From Oscillospiraceae bacterium (GTDB lineage: Bacteria > Bacillota > Clostridia > Oscillospirales > Acutalibacteraceae), in the NCBI GenBank assembly GCA_031288555.1, contig JAITRE010000019.1, positions 26,833 to 90,832 on the forward strand: a DNA stretch of 64,000 nt, given 5' to 3'. Below the pieces are notes generated by a model. The model saw nothing but the letters and a program-made list of their open reading frames with translations, was not told the DNA's origin and made no database searches. A program made the position numbers and the translations under genes. Positions within the stretch are counted from its first letter, which is position 1; each line of letters begins with the position of its first letter. Positions 1 through 9,039 of this stretch are shown piece after piece.

Positions 1-1881
1 AAATTCTGGATTTAAATAAACATTTTTTTCTTGCTCTTTTTTTAAATCTTCAACTGTTTTTTCCATATCTTTGATTATTTCTAGATTTTTCCTCATTGAA
101 TCTTTTTGGGTTGAAAATTTTTCTTTAAGATCTTCAAATTCTTTTTGACGTTCCTCTAATATCATTTTTTGAGATACTAAGTTTTCGTACTGATTGAAAA
201 ATTCTTCTAAATTCATTTTGAAAAAATCATTATCAAATTTAAGTGCAAATACATAATTATTTCCATTAATATTTTGAACTATTGTACCGGCTCTCTCAGA
301 TTTTATGTCGCTTGCTATTTTGTCAATAATTTTATCAATTGAATCTTTAAAACTAGTACTTTTTTCTTTTCGTTTTGTAATTTCTTTATTTAATCTTTCA
401 GTTTGTTCTTTTACATTTTCAGTGTAATCTTTCATATCTTTTTCATTGCGTACTGTTTTTTCTAAATTGATTGTATATGGTTTACTTTCATCTTCTGTTT
501 CTATGATTACCTCAAAAGAAATTTTTTCTCCTTCGGATTTTAGGTTTTGAAATTTACTTTTACAACTTTCAAATCTTTTTTCTTGCGTTTCTATACTTTC
601 TTCTTGGTTGGCATTATTATTGTTGTTATTTTTAAAAGGTGTTGGCTTCGGCGGCGGTGGAGGTGGCATCATTGTAAAATTTCCTGCTGAAGCAGAGCCT
701 GTAATTATTGAAATATCTTCTTCTTCAAATAGTAAATTTTTTTCTTTCTTAGTTGCTTCTTCTTTTTCTTTTGTATTTTTATCTTGCACTTCTTCGTTTT
801 CATCTTTATTATCATTGTTTTCTGTTTTATCAAGTTCTTCTTTTTCTGTTTTTTCTTGTTTATCAAGCTCTTTTTTTTCTGTTTCTTCTTCTTTTTCTTC
901 TGTATTTTTATCTTGCACTTCTTTGTTTTCATCTTTATTATCATTGTTTTCTGTTTTATCAAGTTCTTCTTTTTCTGTTTTTTCTATATTTTTATCTTCT
1001 ACTTTTTGATTTTCATTTTCTTTTAAATTATCACTGTTCTCTGTTTTTTCAAGTTCTTTTTCTTTAATAGTATTTTTTTTAGAGGCTTCTTTATTTAGAG
1101 AACTTGTTCCAACGTTTTTATTAATTTTTCTAACATTATTTTTACTTTTTAAAACAGTTCTATTTTTTTTAAAAGACGAATTTTTAATGTTAGAACTTAT
1201 TTTATTTCCAGTTCTATTTTTTCTAAATCGGCTAATGTTCACATTATTTTTTTGAGATTTTCCAACATTTACATTACTTGAAGTAGATTTGTTAGTTTTA
1301 GAATTACCTATATTTTCTGCACGTTTTTCATTTTTTTTGTTTTCTAATTTTCTTTCATTTTTAGATTTATTATTTGAGTTTTCTTTAGTTTTCTTTGATC
1401 TAAAAATGTTTGAATTAAAAAAATTTATTTTATTTCTGCCTTTATCAGAAGTTTTTTTAAATTGTGAATCTATTGACTGAGAAGTTGAACTTATTGACTG
1501 AGAAGTTGAGCTTAATTGTGAATTTTTTAAACTTTGAATTGCCGGGCCACCAAGCGTAGTAAAAATCGACAATGCTGCAACAGACGCAGCTCCAAGGTTG
1601 CGCGGACTAAAAAAGCCTCCTCCTGAAATTTCCATAAGATCATCTTCGGTAAGTTCTTCTTTTAATTCATCTTTTAACTGGAAAGAGATGTATTCTCTAA
1701 AATTAAACTCATATCCATTTTTTTTAGCAAGAGGAATAATTCCTTTGGTTATAAAATTAAAGCTATCTTCAGCATTCATATTTCCTTCCGGATATTCACC
1801 GCGTATTATTTCCATTTCTTGTTTTATTTTTGGATCTTTATTGACGGCTTTAAAAAAAGCCTGTATATTACTCTCTTTCAT
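1..1881 (-). CDS. Large Nif11-like-leader protein, Lys/Glu-rich with polyproline tract (partial, C-terminus beyond window)
   Basis: An open frame of 627 codons runs from ATG at 1881 to the window edge without a stop. A strong AGGAG site sits 6-10 bases upstream of the ATG. Residues 1-88 look like a Nif11-type bacteriocin leader: a helical Lys/Glu-rich segment, 'IIPLAKKNGYEFNF' near residues 48-61, then 'ELTEDDLMEISGGG' ending in a double glycine at 87-88. A weakly hydrophobic alanine/leucine stretch follows (about 93-115). Next come about 280 residues of Lys/Asn/Ser then Lys/Glu/Asp low complexity containing a duplicated block, a polyproline tract (P406-P411, KPTP), an Asn run, and a predicted coiled coil to the edge. 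Its leader resembles that of the protein at 47504-49081, and an exporter with a C39 leader peptidase lies at 39160-44743. I infer an exported, possibly host-directed protein. No enzymatic domain is visible and the cargo function is unknown. Confidence 0.72.
   Translation of the reverse strand, partial: MKESNIQAFFKAVNKDPKIKQEMEIIRGEYPEGNMNAEDSFNFITKGIIPLAKKNGYEFNFREYISFQLKDELKEELTEDDLMEISGGGFFSPRNLGAASVAALSIFTTLGGPAIQSLKNSQLSSTSQSISSTSQSIDSQFKKTSDKGRNKINFFNSNIFRSKKTKENSNNKSKNERKLENKKNEKRAENIGNSKTNKSTSSNVNVGKSQKNNVNISRFRKNRTGNKISSNIKNSSFKKNRTVLKSKNNVRKINKNVGTSSLNKEASKKNTIKEKELEKTENSDNLKENENQKVEDKNIEKTEKEELDKTENNDNKDENKEVQDKNTEEKEEETEKKELDKQEKTEKEELDKTENNDNKDENEEVQDKNTKEKEEATKKEKNLLFEEEDISIITGSASAGNFTMMPPPPPPKPTPFKNNNNNNANQEESIETQEKRFESCKSKFQNLKSEGEKISFEVIIETEDESKPYTINLEKTVRNEKDMKDYTENVKEQTERLNKEITKRKEKSTSFKDSIDKIIDKIASDIKSERAGTIVQNINGNNYVFALKFDNDFFKMNLEEFFNQYENLVSQKMILEERQKEFEDLKEKFSTQKDSMRKNLEIIKDMEKTVEDLKKEQEKNVYLNPEF
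772..985. repeat. Near-identical 85-bp direct repeat inside the Nif11-leader gene
   Basis: Bases 772-856 and 901-985 match apart from one visible mismatch (a C/T difference in the cttcg/ctttg context). The offset is 129 bp, or 43 codons, so the reading frame is kept. Each copy encodes a Glu/Asp/Lys/Asn-rich block containing 'EELDKTENNDNKDEN'. A third, more degenerate copy follows at about 990-1060. This looks like recent in-frame duplication of a low-complexity module. Confidence 0.8.
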
Positions 1882-2329
1882 AATTGTCTCCTTTTAGATT
1901 TTACGAGCTTTAAGTTTTTTTATAAAGTTTATTTTTCTTTAAAAATTAACTAATTAAAGTAATTGTTTCTTGAGTTACTGAATATTCTGTCCAAATTTCA
2001 TAATTTAATGCGTTTTGCAATATTTTTCGATGTTTTACTTTTAAAAACAAAATATTTTAAAAATTGCTAAATAAAACTTATACAAATTGAAATTATAAAT
2101 TTACAAAAACCTATTTTTATAAAAAATATTATTTGCCAATTTCTTATAAATAAAAATGTGTTTTGTTAATTTTCTGTATTTTAAATCGCAACAACTCAAG
2201 GCCTGTGCAAACGATTTTTGCACAAGCTTATGTTTTAAAGTTTTTAAATTATAAATTACTTCGTTTAAAATTTTTGATAGTTTAATTTCAAATTTTATTA
2301 TTTTATTTATAAATTTATGAAAGTAAATT
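1882..2329. other. Intergenic AT-rich gap with one hairpin
   Basis: No gene is seen between the downstream end of valS and the start of the Nif11-leader gene, both on the minus strand. The only structure I see is an 8-bp inverted repeat, tgtgcaaa (2204-2211) with tttgcaca (2217-2224). It could be a weak valS terminator, but no clean T-run follows on either strand. The ribosome-binding site of the Nif11-leader gene lies at about 1887-1893. Confidence 0.5.
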
Positions 2330-4726
2330 TTAACTTTTAAAAGTGTATAATATTTTTTTTGCTTTCAAACAAGCAATCAAATCTTTTTCAGTGTCAATAA
2401 AAAAGCTTTTGTGTTTCTTATAGCAATTTATTGTTACAGAATCGATACTTTCTTTTATAGACATATTTTTTTGAGATTTTAATTTTCTTACGCTTGATAT
2501 TAAATTTTTAACTTCTTCACCAAAAAATATTATTTCTTCGTCATAAGAAACTTTGTTTTTTAAGTTTTCTTCCCAAAGCAACATGTGCAAAGAAGGTGAT
2601 TTTTCAAATTTTTTAAAATCTGCTTTGATATAAATGTATTCTGTTAAATGCGGAACGTATATAGCATATAATTTTAAAATATTAATTAAACAATAATAAG
2701 ATGCATATTGTGCAGATTTTCGCTCTTCTTCACCATGAATCTTGGGTTGGTATAAACGTTCTTTTACAATTTCAATATAATTATCGCAAAAATCTTTCCA
2801 AAAAAAATCGTCAATTTTATGTCTGGCAAGACCTATTTCAAAATTTTCTATTAAATTACAAGCCTCGGATATAATTTTATTAGTCGCGTTTATAATAAAT
2901 TTATCTATAAATTTAGTTGCTTTTTTTTCTTTTATTTTAAAATCTTCTAAATGAGAAATTACAAATTTTGAACAATTCCAAAGCTTTGTCATAAAGCGTT
3001 TTGTGTCTTTCATGTCGTTTGGATCAAAGAAAGTATCCACTCCAAGTTTTGTGTTAGCAGCCCAGTATCGTAAAGCATCCGCTGTGTGAGTTTTTATAAG
3101 AGTTTTAGGGTCAAATTTAAGTTCTCCTTTAGACTTGCTAATTTTTTCTCCTTTTTTAGCAAGAACAAACCCGCATATCATTATATTTTGCCATGGAATT
3201 TTATCAAAGTGATATAAACTTTTAAGAATTGTATAAAAAGTCCAAGTTCTTATAATATCGTGAGCTTGTGACCTCATGCTCATAGGCAAAAAATTCTCTA
3301 CATTTTTATTTTCAAAAATGTTGCAATTGTTATTAATTAGTTTGTTAAGATTGCTAAGATTTATTTGAGGAGTCAACGAAGATGTTGCCCAGGTGTCCAT
3401 AACGTCCTTTTCCGGAGTAAATTCACTACAACCGCATTTATTACACTTATCTTTATAATTAAATTTTATAGGGTCGACAGGCAGCCACTGTTTTTTTGCA
3501 AAGCAAGGTTTGCCGCAATTTAAACAATACCAAACAGGAAATGGTACCCCAAAGTATCTTTGACGAGAAATACACCAATCCCACTTTATGTTGTTAACCC
3601 ACGCGATATAGCGATTTTTCATACTAAATGGATACCAATTTATTTGATTTGCTATTGAAAGCAGTTTTTCTTTTCTATTTAAAATATCCACATACCATTG
3701 TTTAGAAGGAATTATCTCTATTTCTCTGTCACATCTTTCGTGAGTTGATACAATATGTGTTATTTTTTCAGATTTTATAAGACTTTTGTTTTCTTCTAAA
3801 AGTTTTACTATTTTATTTTTAGCAGATTTTATGTTTAAAGAGCCAATGAAATTTACATTTTCATTTATTCTTCCATGCTTTAAAATTACATTTTTATACG
3901 GCAAAGAATATTTGTTGAACCATTCTACGTCTTTAGCGTCTCCAAAAGTAGCGCACATAACAGCGCCAGTTCCTTTGTCAATGCAAACTTCAGAATCCGA
4001 CAAAATAGGAACTTCAAAGTTATAAAGAGGTACAATTGCTTTTTTATTAACGTATTTTAAATAACGTTTATCTTTTGGATTTACGAAAATACATACAACA
4101 CCGCATAGCAATTCGGGTCTCGTTGTTGCTATTTCAAGTATGTCATTTTCAACTTTAAAGGGAATATAATAAAAATAAGAATCTTTCTCTTTTGGGTTAA
4201 GCTCCGCTTGTGCTACTGAAGTTTGGCATTCCGCACACCACAAAACAGGACTTTCTTTTAAGTAAGCTTTAGATTCTTCTGCAAGTTCAATAAAAGAAGT
4301 TTGAGATATTTTGCGAACATCATCACTAATAGTTGAATATTTTAAATTAAAGTCGTATGAAAATCCCATGGATTTCAACAAACTTTCAAATTTTTCTTCA
4401 TAATGTTTTGTTGCAGTTGAACACTTTTCAAAAAATTCATCCCTAGAAATAGCAGAAGCTTTTATATTTAATTCTTTTTCAACAAATCTTTCGCTTGGCA
4501 AACCGTTGTCGTCAAATCCAATAGGAAAATATACATTGTAGCCTTGCATACGTTTAAATCTCGCAAATATTTCTGTCTGTGCGAAACTGAAAATATGACC
4601 TATATGAAGTTTACCACTTATTGTTGGAGGTGGGTTGTCTATTGTAAAAATGTGTTTTTTTCTACTCGGATCAAAATTATAAATTTTATTTTTTTCCCAA
4701 AAGTCTTGAACTTCTTTTTCAGCCAA
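2330..4726 (-). CDS. valS: Valine--tRNA ligase
   Basis: This class I aminoacyl-tRNA synthetase charges tRNA-Val. The N-terminus has 'NPPPTISGKLHIGH' (HIGH motif), 'GFDDNGLPSERFVEK' typical of a ValS subgroup, and 'KISKSKG' (KMSKS equivalent). An editing (CP1) insertion and C-terminal anticodon-binding helices follow, for 798 residues in all. The start is uncertain. A TTG at 4726 has GGAG only 2 bases away. The in-frame sequence continues upstream for 15 codons (residues like NFEKKYPGV) to an ATT at 4771, just after a good AGGAG at 4776-4780 that no ATG or GTG explains. The next in-frame codon upstream is a stop (TGA). The true start may therefore be a rare ATT codon. No T-box leader is visible upstream. 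The family assignment is firm. Confidence 0.95.
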   Translation of the reverse strand: MAEKEVQDFWEKNKIYNFDPSRKKHIFTIDNPPPTISGKLHIGHIFSFAQTEIFARFKRMQGYNVYFPIGFDDNGLPSERFVEKELNIKASAISRDEFFEKCSTATKHYEEKFESLLKSMGFSYDFNLKYSTISDDVRKISQTSFIELAEESKAYLKESPVLWCAECQTSVAQAELNPKEKDSYFYYIPFKVENDILEIATTRPELLCGVVCIFVNPKDKRYLKYVNKKAIVPLYNFEVPILSDSEVCIDKGTGAVMCATFGDAKDVEWFNKYSLPYKNVILKHGRINENVNFIGSLNIKSAKNKIVKLLEENKSLIKSEKITHIVSTHERCDREIEIIPSKQWYVDILNRKEKLLSIANQINWYPFSMKNRYIAWVNNIKWDWCISRQRYFGVPFPVWYCLNCGKPCFAKKQWLPVDPIKFNYKDKCNKCGCSEFTPEKDVMDTWATSSLTPQINLSNLNKLINNNCNIFENKNVENFLPMSMRSQAHDIIRTWTFYTILKSLYHFDKIPWQNIMICGFVLAKKGEKISKSKGELKFDPKTLIKTHTADALRYWAANTKLGVDTFFDPNDMKDTKRFMTKLWNCSKFVISHLEDFKIKEKKATKFIDKFIINATNKIISEACNLIENFEIGLARHKIDDFFWKDFCDNYIEIVKERLYQPKIHGEEERKSAQYASYYCLINILKLYAIYVPHLTEYIYIKADFKKFEKSPSLHMLLWEENLKNKVSYDEEIIFFGEEVKNLISSVRKLKSQKNMSIKESIDSVTINCYKKHKSFFIDTEKDLIACLKAKKILYTFKS

Positions 4727-4871
4727 AACTCCAGGATATTTTTTTTCAAAATTTATATTAGAAATTTTAATTCATCTCCTGTTTAATAAACTTAAGTTTA
4801 TAAGTTGATGCAACAAAAAATCAACAAAGTTCTACAAAAACTAAGAACTGCTATTTTCAGCTATAATTTTC

Positions 4872-4957
4872 TGGTGCGGGTGACAGGAATTGAACCTGCA
4901 AGGTATTTTACCACTAGAACCTAAATCTAGCGCGTCTGCCGTTTCCGCCACACCCGC
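4872..4957 (-). tRNA. tRNA-Leu (anticodon UAG)
   Basis: A complete cloverleaf with a long variable arm. The acceptor stem GCGGGTG/CACCCGC, anticodon stem CTAGA/TCTAG with loop TTTAGGT (anticodon TAG) and the GGTTCAATTCC T-arm are all readable on the minus strand. CCA is encoded at 4872-4874. It lies about 90 bases upstream of valS, on the same strand. Confidence 0.95.
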
Positions 4958-5213
4958 TCTTATTAAAATTAATTAAAAATTTTTAAGTTTTAAAAGCAAA
5001 TTTTAAGTTTTAAAAATTTTATAAAAACGAATAAAAGCTTAAAGTTTTAAGAAGCTAAAAATTTTAAATAAACTAAATTTATAGTATCATAACTAATGTG
5101 AAGAGGCAATACAAAGCAGTTTTTATTTACGATAAATAGTTAATGAAATTATTTTTTAAAAGTTTATTTAGTTAAAATTTTCAGTTTATTTTTTAAAAAA
5201 ATTTAATTTTAAT

Positions 5214-6485
5214 TTAAGTAGTTTTTGCTTTACTAGAAAGCGACGCTGCTATAGCGATATTTGTATAAATGCATTGAAAAGTTAAAAAAGGGTCTGAAAT
5301 GCTTAAAACCGACACCCATGCAGCGCTTATTATGTCGCTAGGAAGCCCAAGTGGCCCTAAAACTCCGCTAAGCATACTTGCTGCTACAATGCTAGGTGCT
5401 CCTATAAAAGAAAAGGCGTAAAGAATCGACCCTAAAATGGTTCCAAAAATCACATTGAATCCAAGTGGCACGTCATAAATCATACAGGTGTAAGTTGTAG
5501 CTAGAATTGCACTTATTATTCCGCCACTTTGAAACATTGTAATTCCTATTGGCAAAGTAAAATTGCTTATTGTTTCATCTAACTTTAATTTTTTTTTAGC
5601 GTCTTCAATGGCAGTTGGTATTGAGGCCATGCAACTTCTAGTAGCAATAGATATAAAAAATGTGTGACTTATGGCTGATAAATGTTCTTTAATTGTAAGA
5701 TTTATCTTTTTTTGTATTATAATAAATGATATAACAATCATAGTAAAGAATATTAAGTGCATAACAATTATCAGTTTTATAAGAGATTTTATTAAAGTAA
5801 CTTTGTTTGGGTCTGAAAATTGTACTGCTAATACGCAGAAAATTGATATGGGCGAAAAATTTAATATAATTGTAACAAATTTATTAAGAGAGTTATAAAT
5901 TACATCGAATATTTCTAATAAATTTGACGATACTTTTGTTTTTACTTTAGATAACATAATGCCAAGTATACTAAAAAAACAAATTGCTCCTACAACATCT
6001 CCATTAGATAAGGCTGAGAATATATTATTAGGTATGGTGTTTATTAAAAAAGTATAAAGCGAAAAATTATCTGTTTCGTCAATTTCATTGTTTGAATAAA
6101 ATTTGAGTTCCGTAAATTTGCTATTTACTGTTTTATCACCATCTATTTCACTAAAAGCAAGTTTTGTGTCAGGGCTTGGTTCTAAAAATTTTTTTAAAAA
6201 AATAGACGACAATATAGATATTAAAGCAGCTACTAAGAAGCTCACAAATACTAAAATTATCCACTTTTTAATTATTTTTTTGGATTTTCCTTTTGAAATT
6301 TTAGAAAAGTTAATAGCGATTATACATGCAACTATTGGTAAAATACACATTTGCAGAAAGTTGACGTAAATATCACTGATTATGCTAAGACTTTTTGATG
6401 ATTCCTTAAAGAAAATACCAACGAAAATGCCTAAAATTATGCTCACAAACAATGTTATTGGATTTTTTAAAATTTTAATTATCAT
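5214..6485 (-). CDS. Dicarboxylate/amino acid:cation symporter (DAACS/SDF family)
   Basis: A secondary transporter of the GltP/DctA fold, 423 residues with about eight membrane segments starting at 'ITLFVSIILGIFVGIFF'. The C-terminal half keeps the family layout: a Ser/Thr-rich reentrant loop (here 'SIATRSCMASIPTAIEDA'), 'FTLPIGITMFQSGG' in place of the usual NMDGT region, then 'GAPSIVAASML'. These substrate-site motifs diverge from glutamate and succinate carriers, so the substrate is unclear (acidic amino acid or dicarboxylate is the family norm). Its ATG overlaps the stop of the upstream solute-binding protein by 4 bases, so the two are translationally coupled. In an intracellular symbiont it would take up host metabolites. 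Confidence 0.88.
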   Translation of the reverse strand: MIIKILKNPITLFVSIILGIFVGIFFKESSKSLSIISDIYVNFLQMCILPIVACIIAINFSKISKGKSKKIIKKWIILVFVSFLVAALISILSSIFLKKFLEPSPDTKLAFSEIDGDKTVNSKFTELKFYSNNEIDETDNFSLYTFLINTIPNNIFSALSNGDVVGAICFFSILGIMLSKVKTKVSSNLLEIFDVIYNSLNKFVTIILNFSPISIFCVLAVQFSDPNKVTLIKSLIKLIIVMHLIFFTMIVISFIIIQKKINLTIKEHLSAISHTFFISIATRSCMASIPTAIEDAKKKLKLDETISNFTLPIGITMFQSGGIISAILATTYTCMIYDVPLGFNVIFGTILGSILYAFSFIGAPSIVAASMLSGVLGPLGLPSDIISAAWVSVLSISDPFLTFQCIYTNIAIAASLSSKAKTT

Positions 6486-7378
6486 TCTTTTGACTCTTTT
6501 TTATTAAAAATATTTTTATATTCTTCTTCTATTTCATTTATTGTAGTTTTTTTAAAGGAACTAATACAGATATTGATAAAATTCATAAATTCTGTAGATT
6601 TTTTTGGCAGGGCAATGCAGAAATTATCATTTATATCTGAAAAAACATAGGTTTTTGTGTATATAGATAAAATTGGATCTTTAATGCTTTGTTCTACAAA
6701 TTCAAGTTCTCCACTAAAGAATCCATCAACTTCGTTGTTTTTCGTCATTTCAAAAGCAAGATCAGTATCCTCTATTTCTACAAATTCAGATAGTGGAAAT
6801 AATTTTTTTGCTGTGTCTGAGTATGAAGAATTTTTTTGTACGCACAACTTTGTTTTGTAATTTTTTAAGTGTTCAATAGGATTTTTTTCAATCTTATTAG
6901 CGGCTAGATATTTTTTACTTAGCATTACTCCTGTTCTAAGTTCTTCATAAGGGTTTGAAAAAGCTAGGTACAAAGCTCTGTTTGGTGTAGCGCTGAATGT
7001 TGAGATTATAATGTCTGCTTTTTCAAGTATTAGTAAATCTACAAGGCCATCATATGTTTGTGATGATCGTTCAAATTTAAGTTCAACTTCTAAAGAATTT
7101 GCAATTTTTCTTGCTAAGTCTATTTCAAAGCCTTTAAGATCTGAATCTTTGTTTTCAAAGAATCCAAGCCTATCTTTTCCGTAAAGTGCAACCGTTAAAT
7201 ACCCTTTTTCTTTTATGGATTTAATGTCTTGACTAAGAACGTTTTCTCGTATTTCTATATTGTTGTATTTTGGAAATTCTGATTTTAAAGATTTATTTAA
7301 AGCAGTTATTTTTGGATTAAAAAAAATAAAACAAATTATCATTACTGTTAAAACAAATGAAAATATTTTCTTTTTCAC
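6482..7378 (-). CDS. Extracellular solute-binding protein, amino-acid type (SBP family 3)
   Basis: A 298-residue protein with an N-terminal hydrophobic segment (about 4-26), a signal peptide or anchor. It then has the family-3 periplasmic binding fold: 'KGYLTVALYGKDRLGFFE', 'LKGFEIDLARKIANSLEVEL', and 'ADIIISTFSATPNRALYLAFSNPY'. Proteins of this family deliver polar amino acids to ABC transporters. Here no ABC permease or ATPase is adjacent. Instead the gene overlaps by 4 bases (ATGA) a DAACS symporter, suggesting the binding protein serves a secondary carrier. A short hairpin (atcctc/gaggat, about 7422-7442) lies upstream, possibly regulatory. Confidence 0.85.
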   Translation of the reverse strand: MKKKIFSFVLTVMIICFIFFNPKITALNKSLKSEFPKYNNIEIRENVLSQDIKSIKEKGYLTVALYGKDRLGFFENKDSDLKGFEIDLARKIANSLEVELKFERSSQTYDGLVDLLILEKADIIISTFSATPNRALYLAFSNPYEELRTGVMLSKKYLAANKIEKNPIEHLKNYKTKLCVQKNSSYSDTAKKLFPLSEFVEIEDTDLAFEMTKNNEVDGFFSGELEFVEQSIKDPILSIYTKTYVFSDINDNFCIALPKKSTEFMNFINICISSFKKTTINEIEEEYKNIFNKKESKE

Positions 7379-7622
7379 AAAATTTCTCCTATTTACTAAT
7401 GCATTCTGTGTGTTTCATTGTAATCCTCGCATCTTTGAGGATAATTCTTCATAAAAATAAGTGTTGATTTAAAGATTAATTATTATTAAACAACTTGTTA
7501 AATTCAATTTGAGTTTTACAATTAACAATATTTTTGTAAAATAATATTTAGAAAGTTTATTATTTTCTAGATTTAGCAAAAGGTAGGATTTTATACTTTT
7601 AAATTTTTTTAGGAGAAATTTT

Positions 7623-9014
7623 ATGTTATTCGGAAAGCATATTCTTAAATATCGAGAAGAAATATTGAAAGATCTTAAAGAGCTAATTAGCATACCTTCA
7701 TGTGCTGTTTGCGATTTTAAAAATACTAAAAATCCTTACGGCAAACAGTGCCGTATTGCACTAGATTGGATTTTGAAAAAAGGCGAGGATTTTGGATTTT
7801 TAACCAAGAATATTGATGGTTATGCGGGGCATTGCGAATATGGAAATGGAAAAGATTATTGTGCTGTGCTTTCTCATATTGATGTAGTACCTGCTGGTGA
7901 AAATTGGAGCAGCGATCCTTTTGTTTTAACTCAAAAAGAAAAAAGATTATTTGCAAGAGGAGTTGTAGATGACAAAGGCCCGGCTTTAGCTTCTCTTTAT
8001 TGTTTAAAAGTTTTAAAAGATTTAAAAATCTTAGGTAAGCGAAGAATTCGTGTGATTTTTGGTTCTGGAGAAGAATGCGGGATGGAAGATATGCGTGTAT
8101 ATTTTTCTTGCGAAAATTTTCCAGACATGGCTTTTACTCCTGATTCTCAATATGGTATTTGCAACAGAGAAAAAGGAATTTTAAATTTTGAATTAACTTC
8201 TAAGTTTTCAGAAAGTAGAATAAAAAAGTTTCAATCAGGCACTGTTGCTAATGCAGTACCAGGCAGTGCTTTTGCTATTTTAGATGTTAGCGAAAAAGAG
8301 TTTTGTGAAATTTTGAATTTAGCCAAAAATTTATCTTTATCTTTTGAACATAGAAAATTGAAAAATTTTTTTGAAATTAAAGTTTTAGGAGTTTCCGCGC
8401 ACGCTTCTTGCCCTGAAAAAGGGAAAAATGCAAGTTTATTGCTTTTAAATCTTTTATATGAATTTTTTAAAGATAATAGTGAGTTTTGGAAAGAAAAGCA
8501 GCTTCATAGATTTTTAATAGAACTAGTAGGTTTTGAAATAAACGGAAATTCTTTAAGCATTTCTTGTAGTGACTCAGAGTCAGGAAAACTTACTTTAAAT
8601 GTAGGGGTTCTTGATATTGAAAATTCTCAAATTACTACAAAAATTGATATTCGCTATCCAGTTACTTATAACTCAGAGTCTATAGTAAATGTTATTAAAG
8701 AAAAAGCAAAAGAGTTTAATAGTACTTTTTCCTTGAATGTAGATTCAAGGCCTATTAATGTAGAAAGCAATAGTTTGCTAGTTAAAACATTAAGCGATGC
8801 TTATTACGCAGTGATTGGCGAGAAACCTTTAATTTTGTCAAGCTCTGGCGGAAGTTATGCGAGAGTTCTTGAAGGAAGAGGTGTTTCGTTTGGGCCGGTT
8901 TTTCCCTTTGAAGAAACAAATATTCACAACGCTGATGAAAGCATCGATACTGAAAAATTTTTTCTGCATTCGCAAATATGCTTAGAAGCTATGAAAAGAA
9001 TGATGGAAGCTTAA
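7623..9014 (+). CDS. pepV: M20 family dipeptidase, PepV-like
   Basis: A 463-residue zinc dipeptidase. Metal-ligand motifs are present in order: 'VLSHIDVVPAG' (His, then the catalytic Asp two residues later), 'GVVDDKGP' (Asp), 'GSGEECGMEDM' (catalytic Glu plus ligand Glu), 'FTPDSQYG' (Asp), and C-terminal 'ETNIHNADE' (His). The central dimerisation/lid domain is about the right size for PepV. It cleaves dipeptides in the cytoplasm, probably recycling amino acids from imported or internal peptides. An AGGAG site precedes the ATG. A small membrane protein gene follows after 25 bases. Confidence 0.92.
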   Translation: MLFGKHILKYREEILKDLKELISIPSCAVCDFKNTKNPYGKQCRIALDWILKKGEDFGFLTKNIDGYAGHCEYGNGKDYCAVLSHIDVVPAGENWSSDPFVLTQKEKRLFARGVVDDKGPALASLYCLKVLKDLKILGKRRIRVIFGSGEECGMEDMRVYFSCENFPDMAFTPDSQYGICNREKGILNFELTSKFSESRIKKFQSGTVANAVPGSAFAILDVSEKEFCEILNLAKNLSLSFEHRKLKNFFEIKVLGVSAHASCPEKGKNASLLLLNLLYEFFKDNSEFWKEKQLHRFLIELVGFEINGNSLSISCSDSESGKLTLNVGVLDIENSQITTKIDIRYPVTYNSESIVNVIKEKAKEFNSTFSLNVDSRPINVESNSLLVKTLSDAYYAVIGEKPLILSSSGGSYARVLEGRGVSFGPVFPFEETNIHNADESIDTEKFFLHSQICLEAMKRMMEA

Positions 9015-9039
9015 GATATTTTTGAAAAGAGGATTTTAA

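Noticed and set aside
772..985. CRISPR or satellite repeats
   Set aside because: The copies are 85 bp, in frame, without uniform spacers and inside a coding region.
608..1067. Plus-strand Ser/Phe-rich and Leu/Phe-rich frames at 608-1067
   Set aside because: They are antisense shadows of the low-complexity part of the minus-strand leader gene.
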